Shown here: one piece after another, positions 1 to 8,743 of the stretch
Layout of the letters: each line of letters opens with the position of its first letter
How positions within the stretch are numbered: position 1 is the stretch's first letter
Source: Chryseobacterium viscerum
GTDB lineage: Bacteria > Bacteroidota > Bacteroidia > Flavobacteriales > Weeksellaceae
NCBI RefSeq assembly: GCF_002899945.2
Contig: NZ_PPEG02000011.1
Span: forward strand, 153,407-217,406
DNA: 64,000 nucleotides
Direction: 5' to 3'
Made by a program: the position numbers and the translations under genes
Notes under the pieces: model-generated
The model's input: the letters and a program-made list of their open reading frames with translations, nothing else
The model's database searches: none
Told to the model about the DNA's origin: nothing

Positions 1-794
1 TACTCAATAAGTTTAATTTCGTTACACCAGAAGTGGTTAATAATTATAAATACCTGATCCAATATGCGAAACAGAAAGGGGATGACAGGCTTCAGCTATA
101 CTACACCAATAAATTACTTAGAGCGGATTCAGTGATCACTTCGGATTTCGCAGTGCTGTCTACGAAGATGTTAAGAGAATATCAGATTGACAGATTAAAT
201 GAAAGCCGTGACAGGCTTGTCAGAAAACATAAATATGGAAGTACTTTTCTGAGTTTAATCCTTGCAGGTGGGCTATTGGCTTTCTATTTCTTCGTCATCC
301 GTTCCAGACAAAAGGAAAAGCTTCTTACCATCAAATATGAAGAACTCTTAGAAAAATTAAGAAATGAGGATGAAACAAATACGGAAATTGTTGAAATTAA
401 CTTGGATTCTGTTAAAAGCACCCACAATGATGAGAGAGTGAAGGAAATTTTAAAAAATCTCAAGATCTTTGAGGAAAAGAAGCAGTTTCTCGACAAAGAG
501 CTCAAATTGCCGGACGTTGCCCGGCTGATAAAAAGTCACCGATCCGAACTTTCATCTGTATTGAATGAACATATGAAAATGTCCTTTACCCAATATTTAA
601 AAATCTTAAGGATACAATACATTACCAAACAGCTGATGGACAACAAAGTGTTTCTGCAATACAGCATGGATACTTTGACCGCGGAGTGTGGAATGAAGAA
701 CAGAAATGTTTTTTCAAATCACTTCTTACAAATAAACGGAATCCGGCCGGCAGATTTTGTAAGAAAGCGGTTGGAAGAGCAGGAAAATACCTGA
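1..794 (+). CDS. AraC-family regulator with membrane segment, 5' truncated
   Basis: The reading frame is open to the left edge (first complete codon at 3), so the start lies outside the window. The visible part has a helical N-terminal piece that looks like the end of a TPR-type sensor region, one hydrophobic segment (TFLSLILAGGLLAFYFFVI), a charged linker and a C-terminal AraC helix-turn-helix domain with LPDVARLI and the second helix-turn-helix near AECGMKNRNVF. This layout (periplasmic or TPR sensor, one TM, cytoplasmic AraC domain) is common in Chryseobacterium. It lies directly upstream of the RteC-like gene, so a role in controlling the element is possible but not shown. It could also be a cargo regulator. 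Confidence 0.75.
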   Translation, partial: LNKFNFVTPEVVNNYKYLIQYAKQKGDDRLQLYYTNKLLRADSVITSDFAVLSTKMLREYQIDRLNESRDRLVRKHKYGSTFLSLILAGGLLAFYFFVIRSRQKEKLLTIKYEELLEKLRNEDETNTEIVEINLDSVKSTHNDERVKEILKNLKIFEEKKQFLDKELKLPDVARLIKSHRSELSSVLNEHMKMSFTQYLKILRIQYITKQLMDNKVFLQYSMDTLTAECGMKNRNVFSNHFLQINGIRPADFVRKRLEEQENT

Positions 795-831
795 CTTTTA
801 TTTTTTGTCCGATTTTTACGTTACAAAAAAA

Positions 832-1686
832 ATGATACGTATGAATGGACAACATTTTAAAAAGAAAGTTGATCAGCTATGGAGTGCCCTTATGACAAAT
901 ATCGACCATATCAGCAGAAGTGATAACGATATGATCAGCCGTGCTGAAGAGATCTTGATGGAAACCGATGCTGTAATAAGGCAGCTGAAAGTTCTATTAA
1001 GGCAATATCAGTTTGTGGACTGGAGTGAAGAGATTTACTTTTTTAAAAATACAAAGCCACAGTTTGTGGCCATTTACATCTACTATTCAAAACTTCTGTC
1101 CATAGAGGCGTCCAAACCTTTTGCCGACCCAACTGCTTTGAGCTCCTATTATGAAAGCGAAAGAAGCCATCTTCTGTTTTTCTATAATGAACAAAAGGAT
1201 TTTATTAATTACTACCGCAGGAAATCAACTTTTCTGGATAAGAAATACTTTGTTCGTTTTAAATTCGATTTTAAATTAAAACTAAGTCCTGAATTATACA
1301 GCTATGACGAGGAATTTTCCACCTCTCACGATCACATAGTTTCTCAGATCATGGCTAACGATCTTCTTGATCAGTACTTAACGAACAAAATCAATTCAGA
1401 CAATTCTAAAGAGACATCCATAAGTCAGATCAGAAATCTTCAATGGACCGCTCCTAAAGTAGCTTTAACTGAATTACTGTATGCCCTACATCAAAGCAAT
1501 TGTTTTAATGGCGGTCATTCCGACCTGGCGGAGGTCTTCAGATGGTTTGAAAATTCATTTAATATTAATCTGGGCAATTATCACAAAACTTTGGCTGAAA
1601 TTAGATTAAGAAAAACAGACCGATCTAAATTTTTAACATTGCTTCAACAAAATTTAAATCAACATCTGGATGATTTGGATAGCTGA
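832..1686 (+). CDS. rteC: RteC-like regulator
   Basis: The protein of about 284 aa resembles the RteC family: a conserved central part with FFKNTKPQFVAIYIYYSKL, then YRRKSTFLDKKYFVR, and a C-terminal DNA-binding-like part with WTAPKVALTELLYALHQS and FNINLGNYHKTLAEIRLR. In CTnDOT, RteC activates the excision genes, so a role in excision or transfer control is the natural inference. The frame is open from a TTG at 805. ATG at 832 is a better start, and ATG 841 is also possible. The gene follows the AraC-type gene by less than 40 bases and is followed by about 680 bases without a gene that hold two inverted repeats. Confidence 0.75.
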   Translation: MIRMNGQHFKKKVDQLWSALMTNIDHISRSDNDMISRAEEILMETDAVIRQLKVLLRQYQFVDWSEEIYFFKNTKPQFVAIYIYYSKLLSIEASKPFADPTALSSYYESERSHLLFFYNEQKDFINYYRRKSTFLDKKYFVRFKFDFKLKLSPELYSYDEEFSTSHDHIVSQIMANDLLDQYLTNKINSDNSKETSISQIRNLQWTAPKVALTELLYALHQSNCFNGGHSDLAEVFRWFENSFNINLGNYHKTLAEIRLRKTDRSKFLTLLQQNLNQHLDDLDS

Positions 1687-1796
1687 TATTTTGATGGTTC
1701 AGTATTCAGATAAGTGATTTTTATGGGCATTATTTTGTTTTTTAAACATCATAAAATCTGTTATTAATCCGATGTATTGGATTCATTGTGGCAAAA

Positions 1797-1833
1797 ATAT
1801 CTTTCGGTAGTACGAGAAACTACCGAAAGATAT
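1797..1833. repeat. Perfect 15-bp inverted repeat
   Basis: Arms ATATCTTTCGGTAGT (1797-1811) and its exact reverse complement (1819-1833) are separated by 7 bases. There is no T-run typical of a terminator on either side. The inner part, CTTTCGGTAGTAC, recurs at 2159-2171. It could be an operator, a recombination site or a structured RNA downstream of rteC. Confidence 0.6.
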
Positions 1834-2159
1834 TCTATGTAATTATTCTTAAAATAAATCTATACAAATACGCTATGAAAGATATTTCAGGCTTGATACT
1901 GTTTTTAACAACAGAATAGGGTGGTTGCAGTTTCGTAATAGGGACTTAAATTCGTTTTATGTTATCTCCGGTAGTACATCATGAACTGAGTTTTGAGGAA
2001 GAAAACACCCGATTTGTAAAATCTTTTACGATCATTCAATAAATTGTTTCATTATACCGATCTCTAAAATGTTTTTTCGCCGATTTTTAAATGGATTAAA
2101 TGAAAATAACAATTAACCTTCATTCCAAACTCCCTATCCATAGAGTGTACAGATGACTC

Positions 2160-2187
2160 TTTCGGTAGTACCGAAGAACTACCGAAA
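2160..2187. repeat. 10-bp inverted repeat sharing the TTTCGGTAGTAC core
   Basis: Arms TTTCGGTAGT (2160-2169) and ACTACCGAAA (2178-2187) are separated by 8 bases. The core is the same as in the repeat at 1797-1833, and a partial single copy CGGTAGTAC is at 1969-1977. Apart from these three sites I see nothing in the gene-free stretch 1687-2366. Confidence 0.55.
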
Positions 2188-2366
2188 TATATTTTGGTTG
2201 ATTTTGAAAATTTGTAAAAGAAAATCAACCACAAATGGCATCAGCCATCGTAGCCGAAGTGGACTTCAACAATATATAATTGAATAGTGAAAGAACGATG
2301 AAATGCCGGCAGGCAGCTGCTCGGAATGGATTTCTGAATTTAAAAAATGATTAAAAATAAAATCAA

Positions 2367-2618
2367 ATGAAAGATATAGATCCGAAAACACCGATATGGC
2401 AGCTGACAGTTGCTGAATTTCTGGAGATTTTAAAAAACCTGAATACTGAAAAGAAATATGAATACGGCCTGAAAGGTTTAGCCAAGATTCTGGGATGTTC
2501 CGTTTCAAAAGCTTCAGAGGTGAAATCTTCTGGAATATTAGATAATGCGATTATTCAAAACGGAAACATCATCATCATTGATAAAGAAAAGGTCTTAGCA
2601 CTGTTCGGAAAAAAATAA
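2367..2618 (+). CDS. DUF3853-like small helix-turn-helix protein
   Basis: An 83-aa protein with YGLKGLAKILGCSVSKASEV, a helix-turn-helix of the kind found in DUF3853 proteins of Bacteroidetes mobile elements, followed by a short beta-hairpin-like end (IIQNGNIIIIDKEKVLALF). These proteins resemble excisionase-type winged helix DNA-binding proteins, which fits a position at the start of the replication module. It ends 3 bases before the next gene, so the two are probably co-transcribed. Its exact role (excision or replication control) is not known. Confidence 0.65.
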   Translation: MKDIDPKTPIWQLTVAEFLEILKNLNTEKKYEYGLKGLAKILGCSVSKASEVKSSGILDNAIIQNGNIIIIDKEKVLALFGKK

Positions 2619-2621
2619 TCG

Positions 2622-3344
2622 ATGTACTATCTTGAACTTATTGAAAGGTTTTGGAGATTCAATCATACCGTAAATGTTGGTTCCACGGCTATTGCAATGT
2701 ATCTGTACTTATTGAAAACAGCAGAAGAGAATGACGGGTATGTTTTTGTACTTTCTGATGTCGTTGTAAGTAATGATCTTAGATTAACAAGGAAAACAGT
2801 AAAGTCTACTAAAGAAAAACTTCGCGATTTAGGATTAATTGAATTTCAGACTAAAAATGGAGTTCCCTGCTCTTACAGATTGTTGTTAAATTACAATTTA
2901 CAGATCTCTAAAATTAATAAGATCAGGAAATCGGACGTTGAAAAAATACCTTTGTTTAAAGAAGCGGAAGGGATCGGATGTCTGCCGCAGGTCACTTTGC
3001 AGACGTTAAGCCCTCCTGAAATTGCTGATACACAAAATAACAATTCATCACTGCAAGATTCAATTGAAAAAAATTTCAAAATACCGGATTTTGACAGTTT
3101 CATTGCATATGCCAAAACGTTGGAAATGTATGAAAGTTCGTTAGATCCTTACATCAGAGAAAGATTTGATAGCTGGGCAGCAAGCGGATGGAAAAATGGC
3201 TCTGGTAGATCTATTTCCAACTGGCGGCATTCATTGAAGGGCATTTTGCCTTTTATGAAAAATAAACCGCAAAATGATCAGCTTTCGATCGATTCCATTC
3301 CAAAAATTAAGCGTCCTAATTCGGGGAAAAGTGAAGATCACTAA
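2622..3344 (+). CDS. Winged-helix, helicase-loader-like replication protein
   Basis: 240 aa. The N-terminal half looks like a winged helix (VGSTAIAMYLYLLKTAEEN, then LSDVVVSNDLRLTRKTVKST and LRDLGLIEFQ), as in DnaD/DnaB-type helicase loaders. The C-terminal part has IRERFDSWAASGWKNGSGR followed by INWRHSLKGILPFM-like residues (starting SISNWRH), a tail common in phage and ICE replication proteins of this phylum. With the RepB-type initiator, iterons and primase nearby, a role in loading helicase is reasonable. The family assignment is by pattern only. Confidence 0.5.
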   Translation: MYYLELIERFWRFNHTVNVGSTAIAMYLYLLKTAEENDGYVFVLSDVVVSNDLRLTRKTVKSTKEKLRDLGLIEFQTKNGVPCSYRLLLNYNLQISKINKIRKSDVEKIPLFKEAEGIGCLPQVTLQTLSPPEIADTQNNNSSLQDSIEKNFKIPDFDSFIAYAKTLEMYESSLDPYIRERFDSWAASGWKNGSGRSISNWRHSLKGILPFMKNKPQNDQLSIDSIPKIKRPNSGKSEDH

Positions 3345-3370
3345 TTGTATGACATAATTATAAATCTAAA

Positions 3371-3574
3371 ATGATGAAAATATCAGATTTAAAACCGGGT
3401 CAAAAAGTGACCATCGGTGGTATTCCTGCCGAATACAAAGGGATTGAAAAAGTAAAGATCTCAAATTTTGCTATAGTTGAGAAAAGGGTTTTTAAAGGTG
3501 AAGGAATCGATAAATACTACAGCCTCTCTGATGTATCAAAAACGCTCAAAAGTGAAAAAATAGAGGTGATCTGA
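3371..3574 (+). CDS. Small hypothetical protein
   Basis: 67 aa, with a beta-rich look (LKPGQKVTIGGIPAEYKGIE) and no membrane segment or known motif that I can name. It starts at ATGATGAAA, follows the loader-like gene by 26 bases and precedes the initiator gene, so it is probably part of the same replication operon. Codon use resembles its neighbours. Confidence 0.5.
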   Translation: MMKISDLKPGQKVTIGGIPAEYKGIEKVKISNFAIVEKRVFKGEGIDKYYSLSDVSKTLKSEKIEVI

Positions 3575-3633
3575 AATTTAAGTTTAAAACACTAAAAAGG
3601 AGAACAATATTCTAAATAAAATTGAAATTAATT

Positions 3634-4731
3634 ATGGCATTTCCGGAAAAGCATTTAAGGTTGATCCGAAAGGAATTTGAAAGTAAAAATGATACAATTC
3701 CCGAAAGAATTAGATTAGGGAATCATTTTGTAGATGATTTCATTTTTGAAGATCAGGAAGCTGCAGATATCCCAATAAATGCACTTCGTGTTATATTTAA
3801 TATAATTTCCATTATCAGCAGTGAGCAGTTTCGTCCGGAGGACCGTCCGAAACAGTTGTCTTTGTTTGACGAAGAGTTCGAAACCGACAACAACATATTT
3901 GCTTCGATGAAGATCAGAAATAATAAAATTTCTCCCAGTGGTTCAAGTAAGCAGGTAATAGATGCTTACGAATTTCTCGCAAGGTTCAAAATGAGCTGGT
4001 ACAAGTCCATAAATTCAAAAGGAAAAGAGATCAAGACCTTCGGAGGACTTATCTCAGTTCCAAGTTATGATCACAGAGGATATACTTCGTTCTTAATTAG
4101 CAGCTATTGGCTGAAAAAATTAATGGTTATTCCGGAGTACAACTATGTGTTGTACAATCTGGTCTATAATATCCGCAACAACAAACATATTATTTTCGCC
4201 ATCTGGCTATCGAAGATTCCGGAAAACGGGACAGCTGTAAAACTATCTACATTAAACAGGAAATTCGGAGTTAACTATAAAACAGCCAATGATTTTTGTT
4301 TCAAGTTTTTAAAACCTGCGAGATTGAGCCTTGACCAATACAATAATCTGTCGTTCAATTATAGGTATAAAGGTGATTTGATATTTATAGCTCCTTATCA
4401 GACAAGAAAGATTGCAGATATAGATCTGTCATCAAATAATAGGGAGCAGCTTGAAGTTACCCGAAGATTAAGATATTTTAGAAAAAGATACGGCCTGCAG
4501 GAGCAGGAAATGACGCAGTTTTCTTATCAGTACAGAAATATCACGCAGACCCGGGAACTGATCGAGAAATCATTCAAAGACTTTATCCGAATAAACAGAT
4601 TAAAGGGAATGAAATCTACGGATTTCCAAGGGAAAGTCTTTTTGAATGAAATGCAGGACATCATCATTATGCTATATATGAAAACGAAAATGGGGGCTTT
4701 GCTCCCGAACGGTTATCCTGTTATTATCTGA
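3634..4731 (+). CDS. RepB-type replication initiator
   Basis: About 365 aa from ATG 3634; the frame extends to a TTG at 3622, which is less likely. It resembles the Rep_3/RepB winged-helix initiators of Bacteroidetes plasmids and mobilizable elements: an N-terminal domain with NALRVIFNIISII and IDAYEFLARFKMSW, then a second winged helix around STLNRKFGVNYKTANDFCFK, and a basic C-terminal region. The strongest support is context: the gene ends immediately before eight 17-bp iterons (4733-5017). It probably binds the iterons and opens the origin. It implies replication of the excised element. Confidence 0.75.
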   Translation: MAFPEKHLRLIRKEFESKNDTIPERIRLGNHFVDDFIFEDQEAADIPINALRVIFNIISIISSEQFRPEDRPKQLSLFDEEFETDNNIFASMKIRNNKISPSGSSKQVIDAYEFLARFKMSWYKSINSKGKEIKTFGGLISVPSYDHRGYTSFLISSYWLKKLMVIPEYNYVLYNLVYNIRNNKHIIFAIWLSKIPENGTAVKLSTLNRKFGVNYKTANDFCFKFLKPARLSLDQYNNLSFNYRYKGDLIFIAPYQTRKIADIDLSSNNREQLEVTRRLRYFRKRYGLQEQEMTQFSYQYRNITQTRELIEKSFKDFIRINRLKGMKSTDFQGKVFLNEMQDIIIMLYMKTKMGALLPNGYPVII

Positions 4732-4732
4732 A

Positions 4733-5017
4733 TTCGGAATTGCACTCATCTGCATTTCGGAATTGCACTCATCCATTATTCGGAATTGCGGTCGCTGAAG
4801 TTAAAGGATAGTTAAAATGCGAAATTTTATGACTGAGTTTTCGGAATTGCGCTCTTTTGAAATTGAAAAACTTTGTAATGTATGGTCTTTTTTAATAATG
4901 ATTGAATGGCGAAGATTCAATTCGGATTTGCGCTCATTCCAAAACAAGAGGTTTTTCGGACTTGCACTCATTTAATTTTCGGAATTGCAGTCGTCTCTAC
5001 TTCGGAATTGCGCTCAT
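4733..5017 (+). repeat. Iteron array (8 copies), probable replication origin
   Basis: Eight direct copies of TTCGGAATTGCRCTCAT start at 4733, 4756, 4779, 4840, 4921, 4955, 4978 and 5001. The first three, and the last three, are spaced exactly 23 bases apart (about two helical turns). Copies at 4733 and 4756 are identical; the others differ at one to four positions. The array begins 2 bases after the initiator stop codon and fills most of the gap to the primase gene. The stretch between 5018 and 5147 is AT- and A-rich, as expected for an unwinding region. Iteron function is inferred from arrangement. Confidence 0.8.
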
Positions 5018-5147
5018 TCGAAAACATTTGCAAAATCCCTTCTATAAGGTGATCCGGCTCAACATTAAAAGGATATTTAAAAGAATAAAAAGTCTTTTTT
5101 TTATCTAAAAGTATAATGAAGAAAAAATTGCTTTAAAAGAAAAAAAA

Positions 5148-5987
5148 ATGAATTGCGAAAAAATAAAAGAAAAAGTTAGTATCAGATTGCTAATGGAATC
5201 TTTCAATCTTTTTCCTGTGAAGGAAAACAGGAAAACGGCTTTCTATTTTGCTTTGGACAGAGAAGAAAAAATGCCCAGCTTGTCGGTTGACTTTGTTAAA
5301 AATAAAGCGTTTGATTTCGGGACAGGGAAGAGCTATGATGTAATTTCAATTGTTCAGATCATCAACAAGTGCTCTGTTACTGAAGCCCTGAAATATCTGC
5401 AAAGATTTAATTTTTCTCTTCTGGAAGATCAGGTTGATGGGAAATTATTACAAACTTCAAGCTATCACATACTGATGGTAAGTGAAATCAGGCACGCTGC
5501 GCTTATTCAATACTTGCAATCCCGAAAAGTTTTAGATCAGAAGGATATGGTGAAAGAGATCCATTATGAAATGAATGGTAAAAAATATTTCGGAATTGGT
5601 CTTTTTAACAATTCAGGTGGAGTGGAGGTGCGAAATAAATACGCCAAATTGTGCCTTGGAAGTAAAGATGTCACTTTGATAAAGAATGATTTGAACGCTC
5701 TCTCTGAAGTGTTAGTCTTTGAAGGATTTTTCGACTTTCTAACGTATTTAACCATTAAGGATTTTAGAAATGAAACTGCCGATTACCTTATCTTAAACTC
5801 CACTGCAATGTTCTTCAAAGTTGAGAACGAGTTGAAGAGTTATCATAAAATTTCTCTCTTTCTGGATAATGATCCTAATGGGAAAACACTTAAAGAAAAT
5901 ATTCAAAAGAATTATAAAAATGTGGAAGATTGTTCTTTGCTGTATCTGGGCTTTAAGGATTTGAATGAATGGTTCTGTAATTATTAA
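5148..5987 (+). CDS. Toprim-domain primase-like protein
   Basis: 279 aa. The N-terminal part resembles a CHC2-type primase domain without the zinc ligands (FYFALDREEKMPSLSVD, then FDFGTGKSYDVISIVQ). The C-terminal half is a Toprim fold: LVFEGFFDFLTYL carries the conserved glutamate and KISLFLDNDPNGK the DxD, ending with FKDLNEWF. Such proteins prime DNA synthesis on mobilizable elements and plasmids. It follows the iteron array, so it probably serves origin or post-transfer priming. Overall similar in length to mobilizable-element primases. Confidence 0.75.
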   Translation: MNCEKIKEKVSIRLLMESFNLFPVKENRKTAFYFALDREEKMPSLSVDFVKNKAFDFGTGKSYDVISIVQIINKCSVTEALKYLQRFNFSLLEDQVDGKLLQTSSYHILMVSEIRHAALIQYLQSRKVLDQKDMVKEIHYEMNGKKYFGIGLFNNSGGVEVRNKYAKLCLGSKDVTLIKNDLNALSEVLVFEGFFDFLTYLTIKDFRNETADYLILNSTAMFFKVENELKSYHKISLFLDNDPNGKTLKENIQKNYKNVEDCSLLYLGFKDLNEWFCNY

Positions 5988-5992
5988 GAAAA

Positions 5993-6640
5993 TTATGAAT
6001 TGAGATATTTGTTGACAGCCTCTTCAATATCTTCTTTAATAAATTCCCAGTATTTTCCTTGTAGGCAGATAGGGTCAAAATCATCATCTGCAAAGCTGAA
6101 GTCAATAAAATTTTTCAAGATCAAATCTTTGTCGTGAGAATACGGGTAGCGTTCCTCGTGAAGCTCCAACATTTTATCAATGCCATATTCCGAAAGGAAC
6201 TCGTGCAAATCCCAAAAGTCTTTCTTACGTCCACCTCTTTGTACGACATCTACTTTCATAGCAATGATCTCTTCGATAGTTGACAATCTTATTCCATCTT
6301 CTGTCTTCTCAGATCTGATAAAGGTATCTGTGTAGTAAATATCAATTTTTACGGTGTTGTCCTTATCTGTTCCAATCAGATATGATTTTCCCATTGCGGG
6401 CTGTAGATCGGAAAAACCATCAACATAGGCAAAATTGGCTTTTAGAAAACTTTCAATTTCTGCAAAATTGATACTGCCATAAGGAACATCGCTGAACAGA
6501 TCAATATCAACAGACATTCGGTGTCCGATCTGAAGACTCAATGAAGTACCTCCTACAAGTCTGAAATCTGAAAAAACCTCTGAAGCCATTAGAGTTTTCA
6601 AACTGTTTTTCAGTAAATCGTTGACGGTGTTATAATACAT
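5993..6640 (-). CDS. AbiEii/AbiGii-type nucleotidyltransferase toxin
   Basis: 215 aa. FRLVGGTSLSLQIGHRMSVD followed by DLF matches the nucleotidyltransferase motif (GGTxL, then DxDLF) of AbiEii toxins, and MKVDVVQRGGRKKDFWDL matches the second conserved block. These toxins transfer nucleotides to tRNA or related targets. The gene lies 8 bases downstream of the Xre-type gene at 6649-7131 on the same strand, which makes a toxin-antitoxin pair. The partner is an Xre protein and not the classical AbiEi. The pair is read against the surrounding replication and PRTRC genes and looks like cargo for stabilization or phage defence. Confidence 0.8.
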   Translation of the reverse strand: MYYNTVNDLLKNSLKTLMASEVFSDFRLVGGTSLSLQIGHRMSVDIDLFSDVPYGSINFAEIESFLKANFAYVDGFSDLQPAMGKSYLIGTDKDNTVKIDIYYTDTFIRSEKTEDGIRLSTIEEIIAMKVDVVQRGGRKKDFWDLHEFLSEYGIDKMLELHEERYPYSHDKDLILKNFIDFSFADDDFDPICLQGKYWEFIKEDIEEAVNKYLNS

Positions 6641-6648
6641 ATCTAATA

Positions 6649-7131
6649 TTATGATTTTTTGTGCAGCTTCATTGGTAATGTTGTTTTTGTATTTAACGCT
6701 GTCTCTACCTTTGTTTTCCCATAAAAACGAATGATTTCGCTTCTTTCCTCATCATTTCCGCGCTCAAATATTCGATGTATTACTGCTTTATGCTGTCTGT
6801 TCCAATCGATCCTATTAATATCAGTATCCCAAAATAAAGATTTTCGAAGTATGGAAAGATTCGGTGTATCCTTTATTTTTTCCTTTTCAAGTTTGATGTC
6901 ATAATAACTTTGCAGGATAACGATGCTCCCTTCTTCAAGCTCAAGTTCTTTTTCGATTTTTAATGCCAGTGGAACAGGAATCTTTCTTTTTCCTTTGGTT
7001 ATATTATTGATTGCCTGTGCAGATTCACCGATAGATAAAGCAAAAGGGCGCTTTTTAAGCGATCGTTTTTCAAGCTCCCGCTCAAGTACTATTCCCGGAT
7101 GTATTCCTTTATATTTTAACAGTGATTTCAT
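6649..7131 (-). CDS. Xre-type antitoxin with C-terminal DUF6922-like part
   Basis: 160 aa. The N-terminal half has an Xre/HigA-like helix-turn-helix (PGIVLERELEKRSLKKRPFA, SIGESAQAINNITKGKRKIP, VPLALKIEKELEL). The C-terminal half contains LRKSLFWDTDINRIDWNRQ, which resembles the DUF6922 region often found in antitoxins paired with AbiEii toxins. It is the first gene of the toxin operon. A 26-bp palindrome begins 6 bases upstream of its start codon and overlaps a TATATTTG -7-like box, so it very likely represses its own promoter. The box lies only 4 bases before ATG, so the message could be leaderless. Confidence 0.75.
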   Translation of the reverse strand: MKSLLKYKGIHPGIVLERELEKRSLKKRPFALSIGESAQAINNITKGKRKIPVPLALKIEKELELEEGSIVILQSYYDIKLEKEKIKDTPNLSILRKSLFWDTDINRIDWNRQHKAVIHRIFERGNDEERSEIIRFYGKTKVETALNTKTTLPMKLHKKS

Positions 7132-7136
7132 ATAAC

Positions 7137-7162
7137 AAATATAAACAAATTTGTTTATATTT
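7137..7162. promoter_or_regulatory. 26-bp perfect palindrome, probable antitoxin operator
   Basis: Arms AAATATAAACAAA and the exact reverse complement meet without a spacer. It lies just upstream of the minus-strand antitoxin start (7131) and contains a minus-strand TATATTTG. A 24/26 match recurs at 8744-8769. Autorepression by the Xre protein is inference. The rest of the gap 7163-7474 is AT-rich and shows a TAACTTTG box at 7327-7334 that could drive the serine hydrolase gene. Confidence 0.65.
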
Positions 7163-7474
7163 TATTCGGCTGAAAACAATTTATATCAAAAAATTATAAA
7201 TGTAAGTACCATTTTTATACTCACTATATTCAATTTTTTTTCATTTCATTTTCAATATTTCATTTCATAAATTATAGGTTATCAAAATATTTTTTGATTT
7301 TTTTTTAAAGAGGTTCAAGATTACTATAACTTTGATCGGAAGTCAATGTTATTTTGACTTTTGAGCGTTGATCTAAATTACTATTGATAGGCCTTAGCAG
7401 AAAACAAAAATTATGATTAACAAAAATCAACTACAAAACAGTTTGTTAAATTCCGTGCTGATTATTTATATGGA

Positions 7475-8575
7475 ATGATGTTTTCCTGTTCAACTGCACA
7501 TATATCAAACCACAATTCGACTTCTTATTTAACAGATACTCTGTACCTGGAAATTGAAAAAACAGCTGAAGAAGTTACTGTGAAAAATAATGTTCCGGGA
7601 GTTGCAGTAGCGGTAATTCGGGATGGGAAGGTCGCCTGGATTCAATCGATTGGTTACGCTGATCTGGCATGTAAAAAACCTGTAGCTGCGGAAACGATTT
7701 TCAACATTGGTTCTGTTTCAAAGCTTGTTTCTTCGTGGGGCTTTATGCAATTGACGGAAAAAGATTTTGTGAAACTTGATGACCCTGTTGAAAAATATCT
7801 AACCCGATGGCATTTACCCCAATCAGAATTCGATAGGTCAAAAGTAACATTAAGAAGGATTCTCAGCCATACCGCAGGACTTTCTGTTCACGGTTATGGC
7901 GGATCAGATCAGGGAACCGGACTTCTTACCTTGGAAGAATCCCTGAACGGTAAAACCAAGCGAAATGGTGAAACCGTACACTTAAATAGTGAACCTGGAA
8001 CAAAATGGGATTATTCAGGAGGGGGCTATACACTGGCACAACTACTCTTAGAAGAGGAAACTAAACAGGATTTTGGACTTTATATGAAACAAAATGTTTT
8101 TCTGCCGCTTGGAATGACCAATACCAGTTACGAATGGACACCAGAAATGATGTTGAACTCAGCAATACCTTACGACGATCAAGGGAATCCTGCCAAGAAT
8201 AAAATCTTCACAGAAAAGGCAGCAGCAGGACTTCAAACTACTATTGGTGATCTGGGTCATTTTGCTGAATTATCAATAACAAGAAATTCGAAACAGTTAA
8301 ACCGAGTTTTGAAACCTGAAACAATAATGCTGATGGAAACACAAGTTCTACCCAAGTCAACTGAAGGCGAGAGTGGTCTAGGATATCGTTTTATGAATTA
8401 TGAAGGTTTTCGAACCATTGGTCATACCGGCGAGAATGTCGGATGGTGCGCTGCATTCTTTTTGGATCTTCCAACTAAAAACGGAATTGTTATACTGACT
8501 AACGGATCCAATAGCGACAGAGTGTGGTATCCAATTTATCAAAATTGGTTAAATACTATAAAAGCGAAAAAGTAA
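7475..8575 (+). CDS. Serine hydrolase, class C beta-lactamase-like fold
   Basis: 366 aa in this frame. FNIGSVSK gives the SxxK motif (Ser80, Lys83), WDYSGGG the Tyr180 motif, and GHTGENVGW the third motif (HTG at 317-319). Substrate is unknown; such proteins include esterases, peptidases and D-aminopeptidases. The start is odd: ATG at 7475 gives only MMFSCS before a lipobox-like Cys, whereas frame 0 from ATG 7413 encodes a signal-like MINKNQLQNSLLNSVLIIYM that stops at 7478. A single-base frameshift near 7470 would join both into a lipoprotein signal peptide. It looks like cargo between the toxin pair and ssb. Confidence 0.8.
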   Translation: MMFSCSTAHISNHNSTSYLTDTLYLEIEKTAEEVTVKNNVPGVAVAVIRDGKVAWIQSIGYADLACKKPVAAETIFNIGSVSKLVSSWGFMQLTEKDFVKLDDPVEKYLTRWHLPQSEFDRSKVTLRRILSHTAGLSVHGYGGSDQGTGLLTLEESLNGKTKRNGETVHLNSEPGTKWDYSGGGYTLAQLLLEEETKQDFGLYMKQNVFLPLGMTNTSYEWTPEMMLNSAIPYDDQGNPAKNKIFTEKAAAGLQTTIGDLGHFAELSITRNSKQLNRVLKPETIMLMETQVLPKSTEGESGLGYRFMNYEGFRTIGHTGENVGWCAAFFLDLPTKNGIVILTNGSNSDRVWYPIYQNWLNTIKAKK

Positions 8576-8743
8576 AATTTAAACATAATAAATGTACTTA
8601 AAAAAAGATTGAAATGTATGAAGGATCTTGTCTATCAGTCGAAATCTGTCTTGTTTATATTTCTTGTTATATTATAGCAATTCCATAATCTGTACTGGTT
8701 AAAGAACATTGTCCTTTAAGTTTAAAGATATTGCTATATATAA

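Noticed and set aside
1..2366. Left end of the element (attL)
   Set aside because: No second copy of the tRNA-Arg 3' sequence was found, so the left end is probably outside the window.
4733..5017. CRISPR array
   Set aside because: Repeats are short (17 bases) and degenerate, spacing is 23 in places with almost no spacer, and no cas genes are near. Iterons fit better.
4902..5108. Open frame through the iteron array
   Set aside because: The protein is basic and repeats the iteron sequence; the array is better explained as an origin.
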